From contig JAUSAU010000041.1 in the NCBI GenBank assembly GCA_030652345.1, positions 1 through 10,093 on the forward strand: 10,093 nt of DNA. The letters run 5' to 3'. Positions 5,948-10,093 of this stretch are shown here, one piece after another. Below the pieces are notes generated by a model that searched no databases, had not been told where the DNA came from, and worked only from the letters and a program-made list of their open reading frames with translations. How positions within the stretch are numbered: the first letter of the stretch is position 1; every line of letters starts with the position of its first letter. The position numbers and the translations under genes were made by a program. The stretch is from Coriobacteriia bacterium. GTDB lineage: Bacteria; Actinomycetota; Coriobacteriia; Anaerosomatales; PALSA-660.

Positions 5948-7303
5948 CTACGTGCCGGGACGTATCAGAGCGCCCGCCACGTCCTCGAGTGCGGCGACAC
6001 GCACGAGCGGGGACACGGCGTTCTCACTCCAGGTGTCGATGAACGGCCGTATCCCGCCCAGGGAGATACGCCACGTATCGAGCGGGACCCGATTGTCGCT
6101 CGACCCGGCCTTCCGCAGCGCTCTGACCACCGCTTCGGGGTCGGAGATCATATGCGCCGCCTGCGCGTCGAGCGTCTCGGGCCGCGCGGTGAGCGACGGG
6201 TCCTGGAATTCCTGCATGACCTCGGCAGATGCCAGCAGGTGGGCGAAGACCGCTGACTGCTCCCGGGCGTCGAACGTGTCGGCGAGCGCCTCGGTCACCA
6301 CGACTGCGGGATGAGCGTCGAGTCGTCCGATGACGAACGCGTTGACCACGCCCGCTCGGTAGATCACAGACAGACCGGGAGGTTCCTTGAGCCCCGCAGC
6401 GATGGACACCTCCTCGAGGACCCGGAACGACGTCGGGAACCGCGTCGGAGATGCGGTCATGGCGCCTAGGCCCGACAGGACGGCCTCGTTGATCGATCGC
6501 CTCGCGAAACGGGGCTGATACAGCAACACCGTGACGAGCGCGACCACGATCGCGAACGCGATGACTCCGAGGAGGTAGGGCCACCGGTGATCGCCGAGAA
6601 TGCCTTGCGAGAGCAGCATGAACGGGAAGATGACGATGCCCACGGCCGTCACCAGCAGGTAACCGATCAGCCAGCGCTTCAGGCGCCTGTCGGCGCGCGC
6701 CTGCTCGAGCCTCTCGTAGATGCTGCGCGGTCGGCTCCAGGAGTCCCACCCGACCAACACGATCACGAGGACCGGGATGCCGAACTCGGGGTTCTGCACG
6801 ATCATCGAGGCCGCGACGACCAAGCATACCGTGGTGATGATCTTCCGCGCCGCGTCGGTGAGCGACTCGGTGGCCGGTGCCGATCGCCGCGGATCGAGAC
6901 CGAGCATCCCCCGCAGGACCGGCACCACGGTGCGCGCCGCGACCACGGCGGCAAGCAGCGGGCCGAGCATGAACCACGCCAGGACGAGACCGGAGACGAA
7001 GAGCGACAGCGTCGCGCTCACAGCCATCGAAGAACCGTCGGCCACCGGATCCAGCATCACGCGAGCTGCGAAGGCGAGTGCCACGATCCCGGCGCCGACG
7101 GCGAGCATCCAGCGGCCGGCGATCTCGAAGGTGCCGGGGGGCGCTTCGTGCTCGACGGGCGCGCGCTCCCGCACGGGAGCGCCATGCTCCCCCTCGCGGG
7201 TCGGCACCGACCTGCGGGGCGCCCGCTCCCAGAAGCGCTCGTAGCACAAGGTGCAGTACGGCGCCCCCTGCTCGTTCTCCTGACCGCACTTCGGGCAGAT
7301 CAT
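5948..7303 (-). CDS. Zinc-ribbon membrane protein with degenerate M48 (HtpX-like) peptidase domain
   Basis: A 451-residue multi-domain protein. Residues 1-20 are a zinc ribbon with two CxxC pairs (C3, C6, C17, C20). A charged linker follows to about 60. Hydrophobic segments lie near 64-84, 95-130, 154-169, 174-187, 211-236 and 243-262, so it is a polytopic membrane protein. From about 290 it resembles the M48/HtpX peptidase core: LSVIYRAGVVNAFVIGR matches the conserved NAFA-type strand, and PAVVVTEALADTFDAREQSAVFAHLLAS matches the strand and helix carrying HExxH. Here that motif reads HLLAS (355-359), lacking both the catalytic glutamate and the second zinc histidine. It is therefore probably not a protease. 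The start ATG at 7303 has GGAG 4 nt upstream. It is divergent from the beta-solenoid gene and 92 nt upstream of gatB. The M48 relation is my reading from motifs and could be wrong. Confidence 0.72.
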   Translation of the reverse strand: MICPKCGQENEQGAPYCTLCYERFWERAPRRSVPTREGEHGAPVRERAPVEHEAPPGTFEIAGRWMLAVGAGIVALAFAARVMLDPVADGSSMAVSATLSLFVSGLVLAWFMLGPLLAAVVAARTVVPVLRGMLGLDPRRSAPATESLTDAARKIITTVCLVVAASMIVQNPEFGIPVLVIVLVGWDSWSRPRSIYERLEQARADRRLKRWLIGYLLVTAVGIVIFPFMLLSQGILGDHRWPYLLGVIAFAIVVALVTVLLYQPRFARRSINEAVLSGLGAMTASPTRFPTSFRVLEEVSIAAGLKEPPGLSVIYRAGVVNAFVIGRLDAHPAVVVTEALADTFDAREQSAVFAHLLASAEVMQEFQDPSLTARPETLDAQAAHMISDPEAVVRALRKAGSSDNRVPLDTWRISLGGIRPFIDTWSENAVSPLVRVAALEDVAGALIRPGT

Positions 7304-7372
7304 CGCTCTCCAAGAACGTCTTTGCGGGACATCTCCCGTCGCTCGGCCTCCGAGACGGTGGACTTGCGGTGA

Positions 7373-7378
7373 AGTCTA
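7373..7378 (-). promoter_or_regulatory. Candidate -10 box (TAGACT) of the zinc-ribbon gene
   Basis: TAGACT on the minus strand would start a transcript about 63 nt before the ATG at 7303. It repeats the hexamer seen before the PASTA gene and before the three-helix membrane gene. Only a weak TCGAAC is found at -35 spacing. Confidence 0.3.
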
Positions 7379-7411
7379 CGACAAGCGGCCGGCATGTTCG
7401 ACGACCTGCCG

Positions 7412-7453
7412 TCGCGAGGCAGCATCGGCGTCGCGGGTATACATCCCTCGCGA
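7412..7453. promoter_or_regulatory. Inverted repeat flanking the beta-solenoid promoter
   Basis: TCGCGAGG (7412-7419) and CCTCGCGA (7446-7453) are a perfect 8-bp inverted pair, centres 34 bp apart. They bracket the TATACA box at 7438-7443 and its expected start point. This is the layout of a two-site operator, but short GC-rich repeats are not rare at this base composition. Confidence 0.35.
7438..7443 (+). promoter_or_regulatory. Candidate -10 box (TATACA) of the beta-solenoid gene
   Basis: TATACA in the divergent spacer would give a leader of about 58 nt. The surroundings, GGGTATAC followed by CCTC a few bases on, resemble those of the box at 3518-3523. No convincing -35 box is present. Confidence 0.36.
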
Positions 7454-7493
7454 AGACTTCGGCGTGGCCCTGTACCCCGCCGTGCACCTGACC

Positions 7494-7499
7494 AGGAGG
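7494..7499 (+). promoter_or_regulatory. Shine-Dalgarno site that decides the start at 7509
   Basis: AGGAGG is directly followed by an ATG at 7500, too close to be used, and by a second in-frame ATG at 7509 with a 9-nt spacer. The second is therefore the better start. Confidence 0.62.
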
Positions 7500-7508
7500 A
7501 TGAGCATC

Positions 7509-8189
7509 ATGAGCAATGACACCGTGACCGCCCCCAACGACCTGGACGCCCCGGTCGATCTGCTCGACGGCATCGACGACGAGACCGTCGTGGTCGAGGT
7601 CATGGAGGCGCACATGACCGCGATCGCCGCCGTCGACACGAACGAGTTCTCCGCGAACCAGAGCGCGGTAGCGACCGCGAGCGTCGAAGGCGACGCCTAC
7701 CTGAACACGTCCGCCGTCGGCATGATGACGACCGACTCGGCTACCGTTCGCCAGTCGCTCGCCGGCGCGATCAGCTCCGAGACCGACGTCATGGTGACGC
7801 AGTCCGCCGTGCCGCTCATCATCGCCAAGAAGGTCGACTTGGATTCGAGCGCGAGCTGCATGGTCGTCGCGACCGAGGCGACCGCCGCGCGCAGTTGGGT
7901 CGGCTTGCTCGCAGCACGGAACGCCACACTCTCCGAGGACTCGCGCGTGATCATCGACTGGAAGGCCGCGCTGATCCTCGGCGCGTGCCTGCTCGGCGGA
8001 TTCGGCATCATCGCCGTCGGCGTCTTCTTCGGAGCCCGCCGCATCGCCGGCGCCATCTCGGACCTCGGCGACCGCATCCCCAAGCTGCCGGATCTCAGCG
8101 GCCTCGCGAACCTGCCGCACATGCCGCACATGCCGCATCTGTCGCAGATCCCGAGCTGGGCCATGAAAGCGATCCGCCGCGCCGCGTGA
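7509..8189 (+). CDS. Repeat-built membrane-anchored protein, predicted beta-solenoid
   Basis: A 226-residue protein with no recognised enzyme domain. After an acidic N-terminus (about 1-40), residues 50-141 contain six imperfect repeats of 15-16 residues: NQSAVATASV, NTSAVGMMTT, RQSLAGAISS, TQSAVPLIIA, DSSASCMVVA and ARSWVGLLAA, each followed by a short variable part. Regular small and beta-branched residues at this period suggest a right-handed beta-helix, as in bactofilin-like or pentapeptide-like folds. Residues 153-176 (AALILGACLLGGFGIIAVGVFF) are a membrane segment, with no signal peptide, so the repeat domain is probably cytoplasmic and tethered by its C-terminus. The tail is amphipathic and contains PHMPHMPH (203-210). 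I know similar unnamed actinobacterial proteins with repeats ending before a single membrane segment, but no function. The gene is divergent from the zinc-ribbon gene and ends 27 bp from the PAS gene stop. Confidence 0.83.
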   Translation: MSNDTVTAPNDLDAPVDLLDGIDDETVVVEVMEAHMTAIAAVDTNEFSANQSAVATASVEGDAYLNTSAVGMMTTDSATVRQSLAGAISSETDVMVTQSAVPLIIAKKVDLDSSASCMVVATEATAARSWVGLLAARNATLSEDSRVIIDWKAALILGACLLGGFGIIAVGVFFGARRIAGAISDLGDRIPKLPDLSGLANLPHMPHMPHLSQIPSWAMKAIRRAA

Positions 8190-8191
8190 CG

Positions 8192-8205
8192 CGCGGGGAC
8201 CCGCG
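8192..8205. terminator. Short hairpin between convergent genes
   Basis: CGCGG and CCGCG enclose GGAC in the 27-bp spacer between the convergent beta-solenoid and PAS genes. It begins 3 bp after the TGA at 8187-8189. The stem is short and no T-run follows on either strand, so it is only a possible weak bidirectional terminator. Confidence 0.22.
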
Positions 8206-8216
8206 ATCCGTACGAC

Positions 8217-8951
8217 CTACTCCGCGGGCGTGCCGGCGGGTTGTGCCACTGCTGCCACGGATCGGACCGCGGTCGGCAGCGGGCGTGCGAACGTGATGAC
8301 GACGCCCCCGACCTCGCCCCGATCGTCGCTGAGCGGTCGAGCGCTCACACGGAGCGCGATGATCCAGCCTGTGGGCCAACGAAGCACGACGTCTCTGTCC
8401 GAGTAGGACTCGGCGGAGACGAGCCCGATCAGGTTGCCCGGGCGATCACCGTCCCCTCCGTCCATGACCCAGTCAGGCACGGCGACGACGCCGGTCACCG
8501 CATCCTCGTCCAAGTCCATGATGTCGCGCGCCGTGTCGTTGGCGAACGCGATGTGGCCGGTCGTATCGAGGAAGACGATACCGGCCGGCGCGGCATCGAC
8601 GACGTCCATCATCAGCGAATGTGACTGCTGGAGCGCCTGCTGGGTGCGGGTCAGATCCGCATACTGCCGTGCGGCATATGCCGAGAACACCGCGCCGATC
8701 GCGAGCACCGGGAACAGCGTCTCGAGGTGGTCCTCGATCGGCTCGATGAACGATGTGAGGCCGAGACGCCCTGCGGCGTCCGAACCGGTGACGAGCACAT
8801 AGATGCCGATCGCAGCGAGCATCATCACCTTTGTCGGTCGGGGGAGTTCGTTGCCACCGGCGCGGCGGGCAACGAGCACGACGACGAAGGTGACCGTGAA
8901 GAAGATGAATCCGGCGTAGTCCCCGAGGTTGCGGATCGCATCGAGTGTCAT
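8217..8951 (-). CDS. Membrane PAS-domain sensor protein without output domain
   Basis: A 244-residue protein. Three hydrophobic segments lie at about 12-28, 41-57 and 77-95, followed by a short coiled-coil-like linker (ADLTRTQQALQQSHSLMMDVVD) and one PAS domain at about 112-222. PAS hallmarks are AAPAGIVFLDTTGHIAFANDTARDIMDLDEDAV near the start and the final strands IIALRVSARPLSDDRGEVGGVVITF. PAS domains sense ligands, redox state or light, usually feeding a kinase, cyclase or DNA-binding part; here the protein ends about 20 residues after the PAS fold with an Ala/Pro-rich tail. No histidine kinase, GGDEF or helix-turn-helix is encoded. The ATG at 8951 overlaps the preceding stop as ATGA. The open frame continues upstream to 9164, but that part is only the shadow of the neighbouring gene. 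It is probably a receptor acting through a partner. Confidence 0.83.
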   Translation of the reverse strand: MTLDAIRNLGDYAGFIFFTVTFVVVLVARRAGGNELPRPTKVMMLAAIGIYVLVTGSDAAGRLGLTSFIEPIEDHLETLFPVLAIGAVFSAYAARQYADLTRTQQALQQSHSLMMDVVDAAPAGIVFLDTTGHIAFANDTARDIMDLDEDAVTGVVAVPDWVMDGGDGDRPGNLIGLVSAESYSDRDVVLRWPTGWIIALRVSARPLSDDRGEVGGVVITFARPLPTAVRSVAAVAQPAGTPAE

Positions 8952-9229
8952 GACGCCGCCCTGTCCGCGGCAGACGTGCGAGTCATCCTGACGGCTCCGG
9001 CCAATGCCAGAGCACCGGCGACGCCGTACGCGAGGTGTTGGACCATGCCGAAGAAGGCCGGGATCGCGAAGCTCTCGATGACCGTGGCCACCCACGAGAC
9101 GCAGAGCGTGTAGAAGGCCGCCTGAAGAAGCCCCAAGCCGCGCACTCCACGGATCCGACGACATGCGATGTAGAACGCGGGAGCGAAGATCAGCATGAGC
9201 ACGAGACGATAGACCTCAGGCGCTTCCAT
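8948..9229 (-). CDS. Small three-helix membrane protein, partner of the PAS gene
   Basis: A 93-residue hydrophobic protein with segments near 7-23, 32-52 and 63-82, and a short polar tail. No family is recognised. Conserved-looking features are the basic loop CRRIRGVRGLGLL and polar residues within membrane segments (S45, E52, H65), which could matter for sensing or packing. The ATG at 9229 is preceded by a G-rich stretch (GGGGGT) 4 nt away, a weak ribosome binding site; the frame is open upstream to 9331, but that part looks non-coding (arginine- and alanine-rich) and crosses the candidate promoter. Its TGA overlaps the PAS gene start as ATGA, so the two are an operon and probably a membrane complex. 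gatA ends 144 bp upstream. Confidence 0.72.
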   Translation of the reverse strand: MEAPEVYRLVLMLIFAPAFYIACRRIRGVRGLGLLQAAFYTLCVSWVATVIESFAIPAFFGMVQHLAYGVAGALALAGAVRMTRTSAADRAAS

Positions 9230-9263
9230 CCGGACCCCCGTCTTCGATGGTAGTGCGCACCCC

Positions 9264-9269
9264 AGTCTA
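9264..9269 (-). promoter_or_regulatory. Candidate -10 box (TAGACT) of the membrane-protein/PAS operon
   Basis: TAGACT on the minus strand would give a leader of about 28 nt before the ATG at 9229. It lies in the 144-bp spacer after gatA. The -35 region is not recognisable, and readthrough from gatA is possible. Confidence 0.3.
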
Positions 9270-9373
9270 GCCGCGCGTCCCTTCGTGCGCACGAGCGCGA
9301 GCGCGACAGACCCGCGGCCCATCGATACCACCCGCGCGTCCCGAATCGCCCGTCAACCGTACGCGCCCACGCC

Positions 9374-10093
9374 TCAGGGTGCGGTCACGGAGCCCCTCGC
9401 CTCGCCGAGCGCGGTCACGGTCGGCGGCACCGGGCTGAAGTCGCTCGTCGCCTCGACGGCGTGCGCGACGCGCAGGATATCGGCCTCACCGAAGTGCCGG
9501 CCCATGACCTGCAGCCCGACCGGCAGCCCGTCGATCATCCCGCAGGGCACGCTCACCGCGGGGATCCCCGCAAGGTTGACCGGGATCGTGAAGACGTCGG
9601 AGAGGTACATCGACACCGGGTCCTCGAACTTCTCGCCGAGCCTGAAGGCGGTGGTCGGCGTGGTCGGCGTGATCAGGACGTCGAAGTCGGCGAAGGCGCG
9701 CTCGAAGTCGCGGATGATCAGGGTGCGGACCTTCTGCGCCTGACCGTAGTACGCATCGTAGTAGCCGGCGGACAGCGCGTAGGTGCCGAGCATGATCCGG
9801 CGGATCGACTCGGCGCCGAAGCCCTCGGCGCGCGAGCGCATGTAGAGGTCCATGACATCGGTCGGGTCGGCAGCACGATGGCCGTAGCGGATGCCGTCGA
9901 AGCGAGCCAGGTTCGACGAAGCCTCGGCCGGTCCGATGATGTAGTAGGCGGGCAGTCCGTACTGGCAGCTCGGCAGGTCCACCTCGCCCACCTCGGCGCC
10001 CATCGACGCGAGCGAGTCGACCGACTGGAGCACCCGCGATCGCACGACCGGGTCGCAGCCCTCGAGGTCGAGCAGGTCCCGCACGATGCCGAC
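9374..10093 (-). CDS. gatA: Aspartyl/glutamyl-tRNA amidotransferase subunit A, C-terminal half
   Basis: The last 239 codons of GatA; the start lies beyond the window. GatA is the amidase-signature subunit of GatCAB that hydrolyses glutamine and channels ammonia to GatB. The visible part carries strong family segments: GLPAYYIIGPAEASSNLARFDG, RAEGFGAESIRRIMLGTYALSAGYYDAYY, DVLITPTTPTTAFRLGEK, DPVSMYLSDVFTIPVNLAGIP and SVPCGMIDGLPVGLQVMG. The Lys-Ser-Ser catalytic triad is in the N-terminal half and cannot be checked here. With a usual length near 490, about half the protein is seen. It ends with a short family-atypical tail. The next gene on this strand is not gatB but a small membrane protein. 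Confidence 0.96.
   Translation of the reverse strand, partial: VGIVRDLLDLEGCDPVVRSRVLQSVDSLASMGAEVGEVDLPSCQYGLPAYYIIGPAEASSNLARFDGIRYGHRAADPTDVMDLYMRSRAEGFGAESIRRIMLGTYALSAGYYDAYYGQAQKVRTLIIRDFERAFADFDVLITPTTPTTAFRLGEKFEDPVSMYLSDVFTIPVNLAGIPAVSVPCGMIDGLPVGLQVMGRHFGEADILRVAHAVEATSDFSPVPPTVTALGEARGSVTAP

Noticed and set aside
4779..6314. A 511-codon open frame on the plus strand opposite gatB
   Set aside because: It is fully antisense to a well-recognised gatB and the end of the zinc-ribbon gene. Its product is a low-complexity mix rich in Arg, Ala, His and Val with no motif, as expected from codon structure in GC-rich DNA.
6024..8138. A 704-codon open frame on the minus strand
   Set aside because: It spans the antisense strand of the solenoid gene and an alternative frame of the zinc-ribbon gene. 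The product is Arg/Gly/Asp-rich without domains, and it has no ribosome binding site I would trust.
8115..8145. Short 9-bp DNA repeat (CCGCACATG) as a possible tandem array
   Set aside because: It simply encodes the PHMPHM repeat in frame inside the solenoid gene and is described there.
8952..9164. N-terminal extension of the PAS protein
   Set aside because: The added residues are the out-of-frame shadow of the three-helix gene and lack hydrophobic or conserved structure. The ATGA overlap at 8948-8951 gives a natural start.

Overview
This is a GC-rich window (roughly two thirds G+C by eye) with compact genes, frequent GTG starts and clear Shine-Dalgarno sites. A diderm is not needed to explain anything seen: the one secreted protein is a lipobox lipoprotein built of PASTA domains. 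Together with the GatB sequence and the gene styles this suggests a Gram-positive Actinomycetota, perhaps a Coriobacteriia-like lineage. That placement is an inference from memory of the families, not a measured result.

Layout. Positions 1-2610 hold four minus-strand genes, read right to left: a four-PASTA lipoprotein, an HD-domain phosphohydrolase 3 nt behind it, an M19 membrane-dipeptidase-type peptidase, and the first 15 codons of an unrecognised gene leaving the window. Positions 2799-4277 hold two unrelated VapBC-type toxin-antitoxin modules in tandem on the plus strand. Each has a ribbon-helix-helix antitoxin overlapping a PIN-domain toxin, and each has its own promoter-like region with repeats. 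From 4284 to the end the minus strand carries gatB, a zinc-ribbon membrane protein with a degenerate M48/HtpX-like domain, a PAS protein with its small three-helix membrane partner, and the C-terminal half of gatA. A plus-strand gene for a repeat-built, membrane-anchored protein (7509-8189) sits between these and is divergent from the zinc-ribbon gene.

How it fits together. GatA and GatB are subunits of the tRNA-dependent amidotransferase that makes Gln-tRNA(Gln) or Asn-tRNA(Asn), often encoded side by side; here about 3.5 kb of envelope and sensory genes lies between them. The PASTA/HD/dipeptidase run may concern the cell wall, but only the PASTA and M19 assignments point that way. The least described part is 5948-9229: a pseudo-peptidase, a predicted beta-solenoid with a His-Met-Pro tail and a PAS receptor with no output domain. 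No tRNA, rRNA, CRISPR array, insertion sequence or phage gene was seen, and no gene-free stretch exceeds 300 bases.
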